Counted from the stretch's first letter, positions 1 through 7,455 are shown. The stretch is 64,000 bases of DNA from Acidovorax sp. KKS102 (GCF_000302535.1 NC_018708.1:3100001-3164000), one strand, 5' to 3'. Made by a program: numbers and translations. Notes: generated by a model not told the origin, from the sequence alone.

Positions 1-1130
1 GCACCACGCGCCACAGCGGCGGCCATGTCGATAACGAAAAAGGTTTTCCCGCTGTTGCTGTCGCCGTACAGCACGGAACCATCGCCAGCCGTCAAAACCC
101 CTTCCACCAGTTCATCGGGCGGCGTGAAGGCGTCCGGCAGTTCATCGGCAAAGGCCACCGACAAAGGCAGGGCGGGCGGCGCAGGCTCTCGGGCGTTCTC
201 CAGCAGCACGGCCAGCACGTCGAACCCGTCACGCTGCGCAAGGTCGTTTGCGTCGAAGTTCTGCGGCTCGCCTTCGGGCATGTAGGCCACGGCGCATTGC
301 AGAGCCTGGGCAATCTCTGCGGCGCTGTCCTCCTTGCCCACATCGGGCACCAGCACCAGCCGGGCGGATGCGTCACGCTGGCGCAGGTCGGCAGCCACCT
401 TGCCCACGTTGCCCCAGCCAAAGCAGGCCACGGCAGGGTGTCCGGTAGCTTGCCAGCAGGCCCATGCAGTGCCCACACCCTCGCACAAAGCCACGGGCGC
501 ACCCGGCACCACCTCGCCCACAGTGAAGGATGCCCCGGCCATCGGTGCGCCGGGCAGGTTGAGCTTTTTGCCAGCGCCGGGCGGCGGTATCAGTTGCAGG
601 CTTTGCAGCGTGCCATCGGCGGCCAGGGCGGGCACCGCCAGGGCACCGGCCATGCTCTGCCCGGCAATGCGCAGGCCAGCGCCAGCAGGCAGCACGCGCA
701 GGCCATCCAACGGCACCCCGGCGGCGGCCTTCGCCACGATGTAGGGGTGTGCATCGGTCGCAGCTTCGCAGCGTGCCCACACCTCGGCAGGGCTCATGCC
801 TGGGGCTGGCTTGCGCGGCGGCTCTGCGGCCTTCCTGGGGGCTTGCGGCGGGCGTTGCTGGGGCTTGCCTTCACCCATGCGCCAGCCATTCTCAGCAGCC
901 TTGCGGAAAAGGGTTCCGGCTCCCACGCCCTTACCCGGCTTGATGCTGCGCCACACATCGCGGGCGGCGGCGGCGTCGTAGTTGCCAGCCCCGGCGCTCC
1001 AGGCGTCGAAGGTGTCGAAGTCCACCCCGGCGGCGTGCGCTCCCATGCCCACCTTCACCCATTCATCACGCGGCAGGTCTGGCGGGATGGCGTGCAATGC
1101 GTCGATTGCTTTTGCGGTGTCGTTCGTCAA
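1..1130 (-). CDS. PriCT_2/Toprim/RepA-type primase-helicase, C-terminus off window
   Basis: Probable replication protein of the integrated element; the gene runs off the left edge. The reading frame begins at a TTG (1128-1130) that overlaps the stop of the preceding gene in a TTGA arrangement. The first ~90 residues (AIDALHAIPPDLPRDEWVKV, then GTLFRKAAENGW) match a PriCT_2 primase C-terminal domain. A Toprim-like segment follows around residues 210-280 (VALCEGVGTAWAC, then VLVPDVGKED), and a RepA/AAA_25-type Walker A (LYGDSNSGKTFF) lies near residue 355, close to the edge. This domain order is usual in phage-plasmid and satellite replication proteins that prime and unwind DNA at the element's origin. 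It is the last gene of a tightly coupled leftward cluster. The missing C-terminus should hold the remaining ATPase motifs. Confidence 0.8.
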   Translation of the reverse strand, partial: MTNDTAKAIDALHAIPPDLPRDEWVKVGMGAHAAGVDFDTFDAWSAGAGNYDAAAARDVWRSIKPGKGVGAGTLFRKAAENGWRMGEGKPQQRPPQAPRKAAEPPRKPAPGMSPAEVWARCEAATDAHPYIVAKAAAGVPLDGLRVLPAGAGLRIAGQSMAGALAVPALAADGTLQSLQLIPPPGAGKKLNLPGAPMAGASFTVGEVVPGAPVALCEGVGTAWACWQATGHPAVACFGWGNVGKVAADLRQRDASARLVLVPDVGKEDSAAEIAQALQCAVAYMPEGEPQNFDANDLAQRDGFDVLAVLLENAREPAPPALPLSVAFADELPDAFTPPDELVEGVLTAGDGSVLYGDSNSGKTFFVIDMAAAVARG

Positions 1131-1414
1131 AATGGGCACCCCCCATCGTCCGCTTCGGCGGGGTTGTTTGGGCTGTTGCCCGGCTCGTTCAGTGGCTTCA
1201 ATAGCTGGGGCTCTCGTTCCAGCTTCGCAGCCAGCAGGCGCAGCAGTTGCGCGGCCTCCATCGGGTCGGGCGTCAGCACGTAAACGCTAACCGGCGCGTT
1301 CGGCAGTTGGTGCCCGTCAGGGATGGTCAGTGCGTCGAAGTCATAAGGCATCGCACTATTCCAGCGGTCGCCCCACCACTCATAGGAACTGCATTGGATT
1401 TCAATTGCCTTCAT
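1127..1414 (-). CDS. Small hypothetical protein of integrated element (95 aa)
   Basis: 95 residues starting MKAIEIQCSSYEWWGD. Its ATG overlaps the stop of the upstream gene (ATGA at 1411-1414) and its stop overlaps the TTG start of the primase gene, so translation is probably coupled on both sides. No known domain was recognised. The middle (VYVLTPDPMEAAQLLRLLAA) reads as a short helix after a strand, and the C-terminus is acidic and proline-rich. Position directly upstream of the replication gene suggests an element-specific accessory role, but this is inference only. Confidence 0.7.
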   Translation of the reverse strand: MKAIEIQCSSYEWWGDRWNSAMPYDFDALTIPDGHQLPNAPVSVYVLTPDPMEAAQLLRLLAAKLEREPQLLKPLNEPGNSPNNPAEADDGGCPF

Positions 1415-1773
1415 GCAGCACCCCCATTCATCGCCAGGGCCTGCGCGGTGTATTTGCCGTCAAGGCGGTACAAGGCAATCACGCGGTCGGGGCTGTGTTC
1501 TGTGGGGCTCGGAACCTCGATGGTTTCCACGGGCCAGCCCAGCGTGCGCAGCGTGAAAATCACCGCACCCAGTCGCCAGGATTGCGTGCTACTTTCAAAC
1601 TCGGGATGGTCAATCAGACGGCCATCCATCAGCATTCCTAGCGCACGGTCTGCCAGGGTTCCACGCTTGGGCCATGTGGGGCAAAATGGCGCGGGCGGCA
1701 GAAACGAAAGTTGTTCACCGTGAGCCCCTTGCGTCTTGGTCGGTGCGGGGGCTTTTCCTTTTGGGGCTGTCAT
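1411..1773 (-). CDS. Hypothetical helix-turn-helix-like protein of integrated element (120 aa)
   Basis: Starts MTAPKGKAPAPTKTQ after an AGGGGGG ribosome-binding sequence. The N-terminus is a proline/lysine-rich tail. The remainder (RALGMLMDGRLIDHPEFE, then SSTQSWRLGAVIFTLRTLGW) resembles the small helical proteins with a DHPxF and SxRLxAxIxxLRxxGW pattern that often sit beside phage and plasmid replication genes. Function is unknown; a DNA-binding or replication-accessory role is an inference from that pattern. Its ATG overlaps the stop of a 27-codon ORF and its stop overlaps the start of the next gene. Confidence 0.75.
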   Translation of the reverse strand: MTAPKGKAPAPTKTQGAHGEQLSFLPPAPFCPTWPKRGTLADRALGMLMDGRLIDHPEFESSTQSWRLGAVIFTLRTLGWPVETIEVPSPTEHSPDRVIALYRLDGKYTAQALAMNGGAA

Positions 1774-1853
1774 GGGCGGCCCCCCTTGCGAAACCAGCGG
1801 GACGGGGCAGCGCACCACAGCGCCAGCAAAGCGCGATTGATGGCGGCGGTCAT
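1770..1853 (-). CDS. 27-residue micro-ORF coupled at both ends
   Basis: An ATG at 1851-1853 overlaps the stop of the upstream gene (ATGA). The frame runs 27 codons (MTAAINRALLALWCAA, then PSRWFRKGGRP) and ends in a TGA overlapping the ATG of the 120-residue gene. The peptide has an N-terminal hydrophobic helix and a basic tail, so it could be membrane-active, or it may only pass ribosomes between the two flanking genes, which would otherwise be about 80 nt apart. No homologue was recognised. Confidence 0.5.
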   Translation of the reverse strand: MTAAINRALLALWCAAPSRWFRKGGRP

Positions 1854-2047
1854 GCTTGCACCCCCAGCCACTGCAACGCGGGTTTGTGGTGGTCGAACTC
1901 GGCCAGGGTGTGCCCATCCTTTTGCAGCAGGACAAACGGCTTACCCATAATGCGGGCTTGGTGGTCAACCCACACATGCAAGCCTTTTGCGCGTGCCACG
2001 GTGCGCAGCTTTTTCAGTGCGTCCTGGGGTACGAACGGGGCGGCCAT
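1850..2047 (-). CDS. Small hypothetical protein of integrated element (65 aa)
   Basis: 65 residues, beginning MAAPFVPQDALKKLRTVARA and containing GLHVWVDHQARIMGKPFVLLQ. The start overlaps the previous stop (TAATG at 2045-2049) and the stop overlaps the 27-codon ORF (ATGA). It looks like a small alpha/beta fold, but no family was recognised. It sits between the AlpA-like gene and the replication gene in the coupled cluster. Confidence 0.7.
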   Translation of the reverse strand: MAAPFVPQDALKKLRTVARAKGLHVWVDHQARIMGKPFVLLQKDGHTLAEFDHHKPALQWLGVQA

Positions 2048-2256
2048 TACGCAACCCCCAGCACGCGGCGCAATTCAGAAACGGGCCATGCCAGACGGCC
2101 ATTGATGCGGATTGGGCGGATTGGGCCATCCTCGCGGCAAGCCCAAATGCGAAGCGTTTGCTGTGCGCGGTTCAGGTGCCCGGCGGCCTCAGGAGTTGGC
2201 AAGGCTGTGCGCGTTTCCAGCGACAGCGGTTTTAGTTGAATAGTCTTTGCGGCCAT
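2047..2256 (-). CDS. AlpA/excisionase-like helix-turn-helix protein (69 aa)
   Basis: Starts MAAKTIQLKPLSLETRTALP. The region TPEAAGHLNRAQQTLRIWAC then GPIRPIRINGRLAWPVSEL is the typical layout of an AlpA/HTH_17 winged MerR-like domain: helix-turn-helix, a wing with an R-x-x-G-R turn, and a final recognition strand. Such proteins in P4-like elements control the integrase gene or act as excisionases. It is the first gene of the coupled cluster leading to the primase. The ATG at 2256 is preferred to upstream in-frame starts because the homologous part begins after it. Confidence 0.7.
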   Translation of the reverse strand: MAAKTIQLKPLSLETRTALPTPEAAGHLNRAQQTLRIWACREDGPIRPIRINGRLAWPVSELRRVLGVA

Positions 2257-2409
2257 GCGTAAACCCTCTGGGTTCGTTAAACATGGTTCTGGACTATTTG
2301 GGCGCAATGCCCCTTGCGGTCAAAAGCGCAACCCCGTTGCGGGGCGCAAAGCCTTATTTCATGCGGGTTTCAAGGCGTGAGACGCAACCCCACCCGCAAT
2401 CCCTCGCCT

Positions 2410-2949
2410 CTATTTAATGCGGTGCGTAAAGGCGCTGTAGCCCTTCGGCTTGGGCTTTTCGCTCGGGAGTTTTTGCCGAATCAATGACGTCGAAACATTG
2501 AAATGTTCGGCGGCTTTTTTAGTGCCGTGCTTCTCCCGATATGCCTTCACCTCGGCCAGCCTTTCAGGAGTCCACACCTTGCCAGTGCTAGGCGCATTGC
2601 TGGCGCTCTCAGCCACCACGGGCGCGGCGCTGGGTGTCACTGCCTGGGGCTCTGCGGCCAGTGGTTCCACGCCTTCCAGGGCGGGTATCTGTCGGGCGGG
2701 CGCTTCACGTTGCGCCCAGTCATCAATGATGCGCAGCAAGTGGGCATCAATCTGCTTTGCGGCTTCACCCAGCCCCAGCCGAAAGCCCGCAATCCACGGT
2801 GCAGGCAGCAGCGATGCCCGCGCAAGAATTGCAGAGCCCTCCGCCAAGCCATCCAGCGTGAACCGGAATTGTTCAAACGCTCCGAATCTGTTTTTTAGGC
2901 GCGCCCGTGCAAGCTCTAGCAGCCGGTCGCGGATTTCGCTCTGATTCAT
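2410..2949 (-). CDS. Hypothetical protein with C-terminal HTH-like segment (179 aa)
   Basis: Starts MNQSEIRDRLLELARARLKN. The first ~90 residues are mostly helical (FEQFRFTLDGLAEGSAIL, then GLGEAAKQIDAHLLRIIDDW). A low-complexity Pro/Ala-rich linker follows (~90-125). The C-terminus (WTPERLAEVKAYREKHGTKK, then AAEHFNVSTSLIRQKL) has the look of a helix-turn-helix of the resolvase/transposase type. This suggests a DNA-binding protein of the element. Target and function are unknown. A 150-base gap separates it from the AlpA-like gene. Confidence 0.65.
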   Translation of the reverse strand: MNQSEIRDRLLELARARLKNRFGAFEQFRFTLDGLAEGSAILARASLLPAPWIAGFRLGLGEAAKQIDAHLLRIIDDWAQREAPARQIPALEGVEPLAAEPQAVTPSAAPVVAESASNAPSTGKVWTPERLAEVKAYREKHGTKKAAEHFNVSTSLIRQKLPSEKPKPKGYSAFTHRIK

Positions 2950-3037
2950 GTTGGCATCCCCCCGGATGCGCCCCTGTTTTGGGTGCCCCAGCAGGCCAGA
3001 GGGGGAACTGGCTTTTCGGCAGGATTGCGGCCCTGCC

Positions 3038-3060
3038 TAGCTGGGGCGAAACGGTCAATC
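3038..3060. repeat. 23-bp direct repeat, copy 1, at the stop codon of the 87-aa gene
   Basis: This 23-base block and 3354-3376 are identical at 22 of 23 positions (C versus T at one site). Each copy overlaps the stop codon of a minus-strand gene and continues about 17 bases downstream. It could be a shared 3'-end RNA element or a trace of duplication. Confidence 0.7.
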
Positions 3061-3318
3061 TTTTTGCGTCAAGCAGTCAAATGCTTTTTTGCAGGCTTGG
3101 GCCTCTGGCCTAGATTCGGTGAATTCCTCACGGTAGGCATGTTCCACGCCCTGCCCAAGCGTACTAACTGCAAGCTCAATTTCACCTGCATGTATTTGCG
3201 TCAATGCCTCGTATAGCTTGTCGCGCTGAAAATTCATTGTCCATTCCGGCAAATCGTTTACTTCCAGCAAACAGGCCAAGATGGTGCCTTTTGCTTTCTG
3301 TTCCTTGGTTTGAATCAT
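3055..3318 (-). CDS. Small hypothetical protein of integrated element (87 aa)
   Basis: 87 residues starting MIQTKEQKAKGTILACLLEV; in-frame upstream codons carry no plausible ribosome site. The sequence is charged and helical (LYEALTQIHAGEIELAVSTL, then AYREEFTESRPEA). No family was recognised. It precedes the HTH-tailed gene in the same orientation, and its 3' end carries one copy of the 23-bp repeat. Likely element-specific. Confidence 0.6.
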   Translation of the reverse strand: MIQTKEQKAKGTILACLLEVNDLPEWTMNFQRDKLYEALTQIHAGEIELAVSTLGQGVEHAYREEFTESRPEAQACKKAFDCLTQKD

Positions 3319-3353
3319 AAATACACCTTTTGCGTGGTTTCGTCTGGTAGGGG

Positions 3354-3376
3354 TAGCTGGGGCGAAATGGTCAATC
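3354..3376. repeat. 23-bp direct repeat, copy 2, at the stop codon of the 97-aa gene
   Basis: Partner of 3038-3060 (one mismatch). It overlaps the stop codon of the 97-residue gene. Confidence 0.7.
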
Positions 3377-3664
3377 CACGTAGATGATGGCGTTGCGGTC
3401 GCCATACTTGGCTTGCATCATTTGCAGGCCCTTGCGTGCGTGGTCGTTGTTATAGAGCCATGCGGATTTGCGCTCGCGTCCGTTCACTAAGTACATGACG
3501 CAATAGCGGGGCGCTGAAATTGGTTGTTGCAGCACAGTGCGCAGACGGTCACGCTCGCGGCGCATCTCCAACGCGGTTTTAGGTGTGGTGGCACGGGCTC
3601 GCAGTTCTTGCCGAAGCCCGGTAAAAAATCCCTCGTTGGGGTCTGTAAACTTGCATTCAGCCAT
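3371..3664 (-). CDS. Small hypothetical protein of integrated element (97 aa)
   Basis: 97 residues starting MAECKFTDPNEGFFTGLRQE. The segment TALEMRRERDRLRTVLQQPI is a strongly basic helix. The C-terminal half (RYCVMYLVNGRERKSAWLY, then AKYGDRNAIIYVD) looks like a small beta-rich domain. No family was recognised. It is the gene closest to the integrase and has the same orientation. Confidence 0.6.
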   Translation of the reverse strand: MAECKFTDPNEGFFTGLRQELRARATTPKTALEMRRERDRLRTVLQQPISAPRYCVMYLVNGRERKSAWLYNNDHARKGLQMMQAKYGDRNAIIYVD

Positions 3665-3770
3665 TTTCAAAGCTCCGTTTTGATGATGGTCAGGGGCTGG
3701 CGCTGTGTTCCTGCACATGCTGGCCCCGCCTGTTTTGCCCTGGGTGAAACGCGCCAGGGCTTCGCGTTTG

Positions 3771-5084
3771 TCAGTTCACAGCACGCAGCTTGCCAGGTTC
3801 GGCCTGGGCGTCAAACTGCACCCCGGCCAGGGCCAGAATGTGCGCCTCTATCTGCTCCAGAAACGGGCGCAGGGCGTCAATGCTGCGCGGCCTGTAACCC
3901 TCGGCTGTTGCGCTTGGCTTGTGGCCCATCACTTGCGCGATAGCCCCGGCAGGTGCCCCGGCGGCCTCCCCCAGCAGCGAAAAAGAACGGCGCAGCCCGT
4001 GGAATGTCAGGTGTTCGATGCCAGCGTGTCGCAGGGCCTGGGCGTGGCTTGCGCGGGCGTCGGTGATTCGCCCGGCCTTGCCCGTGCTGGCAAACACGAA
4101 CGGCCCTACTCTGGGCAGCGTTGCCAGCATTTGCGCCATGTAGGGGCTCAGGGGAATGGTGCGCGTTGTCTCCACCTTGTCGGCAATAGTCAGCTTGCGC
4201 CACTGAAAATCCACGTTCACCCATGTCAGGGCGGCCAGCTCCTCGCGGCGGGCACCAGTCAGCAGCAGGGCGCGCAGATAGGCGCTTGCGGTGCGGTTGC
4301 TCAGTTGCTCCACTCCAACCCACCAGCCGGGCACCTGGGCGGCTTCCAGGGCGTCGGTTCGGCGGGTGTTGCTAGGCAGGCTCTCCACGATGGCGGCGGC
4401 CTTCCCTGCATCGCGGTCTGTCATGCTCCGATACTCAGGACGGGCAGCGCACCAGCGAAGGAAACCCCGAAACATCATCAGGGCGCGGGCGGCTTGGTGC
4501 TTACCTGCCACGGCTTCGCGGTCGTACCAGCTTTTCAGCACGTCCTCATTCACCCCGGCTAGGGGCAGCGCCAGCAGCGGATACAGCGGCCCCGGCCTTG
4601 TCGTGCCCTGCCCTCGCTTTTTCTTTTCGCCACCGGGCGCGGCCATTGCTTCAAGGTCGGCACGGTAACGGGGCTTCCATGCATCCCGGCGCTTGGGCTT
4701 GCCGTTCTCCAGATACAGCGGCCACACCTCCCCCACGGTCAGGGCTTTGGCAGTTGCTGCGGCCTTTGCGGCGGCTTTGTCTGCCTGTTGCTGTCGCTCT
4801 ATCTCTCGGGGGTCATGCCCACTATCCACCAGCACTTTAAGGCGCTGCGCCTCGCCCCGTGCCTTCTCAATCGGCCAGTCTGTAGCGGTGCCTATGTTCA
4901 GGCGTAGGGTTGCCCCATTCAGGCGCGATTCAAACACGTAGGTTTTGCGGCCCGTGGGCGTCACGCGCAGCGCCAGGGCTGGGGCTTCGGTGTCCCATAG
5001 AAACGCCTGGGATTTGCCAGCCGGGCAGGTGAAGGCGTCAACCCTCCCGGCGGTCAGCCTCACGCGGTTTTGTGGCTTGCTCAT
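3771..5084 (-). CDS. int: P4-type tyrosine integrase
   Basis: 437-residue site-specific recombinase that would insert the element at the adjacent tRNA-Thr site. The start is ATG at 5082-5084, preceded by CAGGGGG. The N-terminal DUF4102-like domain (~1-100; SQAFLWDTEAPALALRVTPT, then GRKTYVFESRLNG) is followed by a core-binding domain. The catalytic domain shows the first Arg in LLLTGARREELAALTW, the H-x-L-R box in LTFHGLRRSFSLLG, the second His in VMGHKPSA and a Tyr in EGYRPRS. Length and layout fit P4/CP4-57 integrases, which target tRNA 3' ends. It lies beside the attachment site and is transcribed away from it, as in other islands of this class. Confidence 0.92.
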   Translation of the reverse strand: MSKPQNRVRLTAGRVDAFTCPAGKSQAFLWDTEAPALALRVTPTGRKTYVFESRLNGATLRLNIGTATDWPIEKARGEAQRLKVLVDSGHDPREIERQQQADKAAAKAAATAKALTVGEVWPLYLENGKPKRRDAWKPRYRADLEAMAAPGGEKKKRGQGTTRPGPLYPLLALPLAGVNEDVLKSWYDREAVAGKHQAARALMMFRGFLRWCAARPEYRSMTDRDAGKAAAIVESLPSNTRRTDALEAAQVPGWWVGVEQLSNRTASAYLRALLLTGARREELAALTWVNVDFQWRKLTIADKVETTRTIPLSPYMAQMLATLPRVGPFVFASTGKAGRITDARASHAQALRHAGIEHLTFHGLRRSFSLLGEAAGAPAGAIAQVMGHKPSATAEGYRPRSIDALRPFLEQIEAHILALAGVQFDAQAEPGKLRAVN

Positions 5085-5248
5085 GGTGCCCCCTGAAATC
5101 TGTAGGCAATCTGTAGGCAGATTCGCTAAAAACTGCCGAATTTCAATCAACACAAAGACTGTTTACCCATCCAGATAAAACAATCTAAGTTGTTGATTTA
5201 CATTGATTCTACCAACAGCAATCAACAGGAGCAAATTCACCAATCCCA

Positions 5249-5296
5249 TCATTCGTAATGAGAAGGTCGGGTGTTCGATTCATCTCTCCGGCACCA
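5249..5296 (+). other. attR: 3' half of tRNA-Thr(CGT)
   Basis: The sequence matches a tRNA from the anticodon loop (TTCGTAA, anticodon CGT at 5254-5256) through the variable loop AGGTC, T-arm GGGTG-TTCGATT-CATCT, acceptor strand CTCCGGC and ACCA. Pairing of the anticodon stem fails at the two outermost positions and no D-arm lies upstream. This is therefore only the duplicated 3' part left by integration. The intact tRNA gene should be at the other end of the element, beyond the left edge of the window. Confidence 0.85.
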
Positions 5297-5300
5297 AATA

Positions 5301-5333
5301 AAAAGCCCTGATTCGCAAGAGTCAGGGCTTTTT
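5301..5333 (+). terminator. Terminator of the split tRNA-Thr gene
   Basis: Inverted repeat AAAAGCCCTGA / TCAGGGCTTTT (5301-5311 and 5322-5332) just after the CCA end, ending in a T run. It originally served the tRNA gene and now closes the element's right boundary. Confidence 0.8.
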
Positions 5334-5657
5334 CTTGGCAGCCTCGAAAGGTCAAGAAATCGACCCACTGCATCGCAGGCTCCCCGACCGTAGGATGGTG
5401 ACCGATGCCCTCCGAAACGGCCATTGCGGCGGCAAGACGTCGACCAGCACCAAGTACCTCACCACGATAGGCACCTGCCTTCGTCAACAATCGTTTCTTG
5501 CGCCAGATGCAGGGCGAGGATGGCACCTTGGATGTTTGCAAAAGCCAGCAACTGATGCAGACTGTGTGCCTCAGTCGGCGCCCAAAGATGGCCCATCCAT
5601 TGGCGGCAGACTGCGTACGCAACCCCCCTCACTCCATCTACCACCAGCAGCATCATC
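5334..5657. other. Intergenic region with no convincing gene
   Basis: No frame here has protein-like composition together with a ribosome site. It is chromosomal DNA between the attR terminator and a small plus-strand gene, and may contain the promoter of that gene. Confidence 0.5.
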
Positions 5658-5864
5658 ATGAGTGTCGAACGCAGAGGCAGCATGGACCGCCGCAGCGGCA
5701 AGGATCGCCGCCAGGAAGAAAAAGGTCCACCCACCAATTTCGAACGGAGGCGAGCCATTGAGGCGCGTCAGCCCGAATTGACCGAACTGCACATGAGCGA
5801 GGATGAGCTCAAAGCCTTGGGTTTTGCCCCCAATCCTTCGGGCAATGCCCGAAAGACCAGCTGA
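5658..5864 (+). CDS. Small charged hypothetical protein (68 aa)
   Basis: 68 residues starting MSVERRGSMDRRSGKDRRQE. The first 35 residues are an Arg-rich repeat-like stretch (ERRGSMDRRSGKDRR, FERRRAIEARQ). A short acidic helix follows (ELTELHMSEDELKALGF). The composition is protein-like and differs from out-of-frame readings, but no ribosome site is clear and no family was recognised. It might bind nucleic acid through its basic part. Confidence 0.5.
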   Translation: MSVERRGSMDRRSGKDRRQEEKGPPTNFERRRAIEARQPELTELHMSEDELKALGFAPNPSGNARKTS

Positions 5865-5940
5865 GCCTCAAGCCTGCCGCCCGCGCAGGCATTCATCCCG
5901 CCTACAAGTCACCACACGTCGCCGGCGGAGCGCGGCGTCC

Positions 5941-6252
5941 CTATTGTTCAGCGTCGGAGATCGGCATGCTGATCAGGCGATGCGCCACCATATCCAGTGC
6001 GGGCCTTGCATTGCCCTGCTTGTCTGTCCATACACGGGGATTCAAGCTGCCAGACAGCGCCACGGAGTCACCGTCGCGCAATCGATGCAGGGACGCACAC
6101 AGATCGTCATCAAAGGCGATGACGTTGACGAACAGCACTTCGCCTTCTGCGGTACTGGCCCTGACCTTCGCCAGGCTGTAAGCCTTGCCCGCCCTGTCCG
6201 TGCGGCGCTCCGCCTCACCATATAGCCGTCCGGCTACCAAGCCATCAATCAT
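5941..6252 (-). CDS. OB-fold single-stranded DNA-binding-like protein (103 aa)
   Basis: Starts MIDGLVAGRLYGEAERRTDR and continues KAYSLAKVRASTAEGEVLFV, then NVIAFDDDLCASLHRLRDGD and SVALSGSLNPRVWTDKQGNA. This is the strand order of a short SSB/PriB-type OB fold, lacking the acidic C-terminal tail of housekeeping SSB. Single-stranded DNA binding is inferred from the fold pattern. The frame stays open upstream across the tRNA-Pro gene, but that part is not protein-like, so ATG 6252 is the start. Role in repair or replication restart is unknown. Confidence 0.75.
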   Translation of the reverse strand: MIDGLVAGRLYGEAERRTDRAGKAYSLAKVRASTAEGEVLFVNVIAFDDDLCASLHRLRDGDSVALSGSLNPRVWTDKQGNARPALDMVAHRLISMPISDAEQ

Positions 6253-6448
6253 GGGGTCTCCTTGCCCATCACGGGGCGCTGGGCTGTTATGCCTTAGTGG
6301 CCATCCTTCGCCGCCGTCCGGCTGGCATAGCCACCACGGGCTCTTGATTTCGCCGCCTTCACAATACAGAGGCGCAAGGGTGAATCCGGAGGGCCGACCT
6401 TCCAGCGCCAGCTGGTGATGCAAAGAAAGCCCGAAGCGACAAAAGCAA

Positions 6449-6482
6449 AAAAGCCCAGAACCTTTCGGTTCTGGGCTTTTGC
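6449..6482 (-). terminator. Terminator after tRNA-Pro
   Basis: Strong hairpin AGCCCAGAACC / GGTTCTGGGCT (6452-6462 and 6467-6477) with T-rich flanks on both strands, directly downstream of the minus-strand tRNA-Pro. Confidence 0.85.
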
Positions 6483-6488
6483 TATCAA

Positions 6489-6565
6489 TGGTCGGCGTGG
6501 CGGGATTCGAACTCGCGACCCCTTGCACCCCATGCAAGTGCGCTACCAGGCTGCGCTACACGCCG
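6489..6565 (-). tRNA. proL: tRNA-Pro(GGG)
   Basis: Reading the minus strand, a 77-base cloverleaf begins CGGCGTGTAGCGCAGCCTGG. It has anticodon stem CTTGC/GCAAG around loop ATGGGGT (anticodon GGG), T-loop TTCGAAT and 3' end CACGCCG-ACCA. All arms pair and the CCA is encoded. It lies downstream of the merR gene that ends the thrS operon and has its own terminator. Confidence 0.95.
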
Positions 6566-6595
6566 ACAAGACTTAGATTATATGGAGAAAAAAGC

Positions 6596-7030
6596 TCAGT
6601 TCAGAGAAAGTAGCGCACGAATTTCAAATAATTCTTGGCGCACTGCATTGGAGTCCAGAGAAAAGCCTGCAGCAACGATGGAAAGGTCGCGTGAGCTGTC
6701 CACCAGCATGCTGGGCAGCTCGGTATCTTGCGCCACGGAAGCCTCGTCGGCACCCCCTCCATCCCGAGACGGATGGGCGAGCTCTTGCAGGCGATTGCGC
6801 GCCCCACTGATGGTGAAGCCCTGGTCGTACAGCAGATCACGAATCCGACGAATCATCAGCACCTCATGGTGCTGGTAGTAGCGGCGGTTGCCGCGCCGCT
6901 TCATGGGGCGCAACTGCGTGAACTCCTGCTCCCAGTAACGCAACACATGCGGCTTGACGCCGCACAGCTCCGCGACCTCACCAATCGTGAAGTATCGCTT
7001 GGCGGGAATGGAAGGGAGGGTGGTGCCCAT
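6596..7030 (-). CDS. MerR-family transcriptional regulator
   Basis: 144 residues. The N-terminal MerR helix-turn-helix and wing are clear: RYFTIGEVAELCGVKPHVLR, then YWEQEFTQLRPMKRRGNRRY and MIRRIRDLLYDQGFTISGAR. The C-terminal half lacks metal-binding cysteines, so this is not a metal sensor. The ATG at 7030 is chosen over an upstream TTG. It is last in the pheS-pheT-ihfA order, a conserved arrangement in proteobacteria where its target is generally unknown. About 100 bases separate it from ihfA. Confidence 0.9.
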   Translation of the reverse strand: MGTTLPSIPAKRYFTIGEVAELCGVKPHVLRYWEQEFTQLRPMKRRGNRRYYQHHEVLMIRRIRDLLYDQGFTISGARNRLQELAHPSRDGGGADEASVAQDTELPSMLVDSSRDLSIVAAGFSLDSNAVRQELFEIRALLSLN

Positions 7031-7128
7031 GAGATGCAGGTTCAAACGGGAAAGCTTTCAAGCGTACTGCAGACCAGCCTGCTCCGCCAGCCACCAAGAA
7101 CATCTTGGCAACAAAAAACAGCACAAAT

Positions 7129-7455
7129 TCACGCAGCAGCCACCGTCTGGATCTGCTCCTTGAGCTTGCTGCTGGCGTGGAAGGTCACCACACGGCGCGC
7201 CTTGATGGGAATGGCCTCGCCCGTGCGCGGATTGCGCCCGGGACGGGGCGCCTTGGTCCGGATCTGAAAGTTGCCAAAGCCCGAGAGCTTGACGTCCTTG
7301 CCCTCGACCAGGCTTTGGGCGATCAGGTCGAAGAAGGCGTCAATCATGTCCTTGGACTCGCGCTTGTTCAGGCCGATCTGATCGAACAACAGATCTGCCA
7401 ACTGCGCCTTGGTCAGTGCCGGTGTCTCCAGGCTTTCGACTGCAAATTCGATCAT
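7129..7455 (-). CDS. ihfA: Integration host factor subunit alpha
   Basis: 108 residues of the HU/IHF family. [20 protein letters not shown] begins the helical dimerisation body. [20 protein letters not shown] and [18 protein letters not shown] form the beta arm, with the Pro at the tip that intercalates in the bent DNA. As a heterodimer with IhfB it bends DNA sharply at specific sites in recombination, replication and promoter control. It follows pheT in the conserved pheT-ihfA order. Confidence 0.95.
   Translation of the reverse strand: MIEFAVESLETPALTKAQLADLLFDQIGLNKRESKDMIDAFFDLIAQSLVEGKDVKLSGFGNFQIRTKAPRPGRNPRTGEAIPIKARRVVTFHASSKLKEQIQTVAAA

Noticed and set aside
5249-5296. tRNA-Leu 3' end
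   Set aside because: The acceptor end alone resembled tRNA-Leu, but the variable region is only five bases (AGGTC) and the anticodon loop TTCGTAA gives CGT, so it is tRNA-Thr.
5209-5622. Minus-strand frame ending ...MNRTPDLLITN...
   Set aside because: It is the antisense of the tRNA-Thr 3' half and terminator; a common false gene.
5335-5661. Plus-strand frame of 108 codons upstream of the small 68-aa gene
   Set aside because: No ribosome site, composition unlike neighbours and no recognisable motif; left as intergenic.
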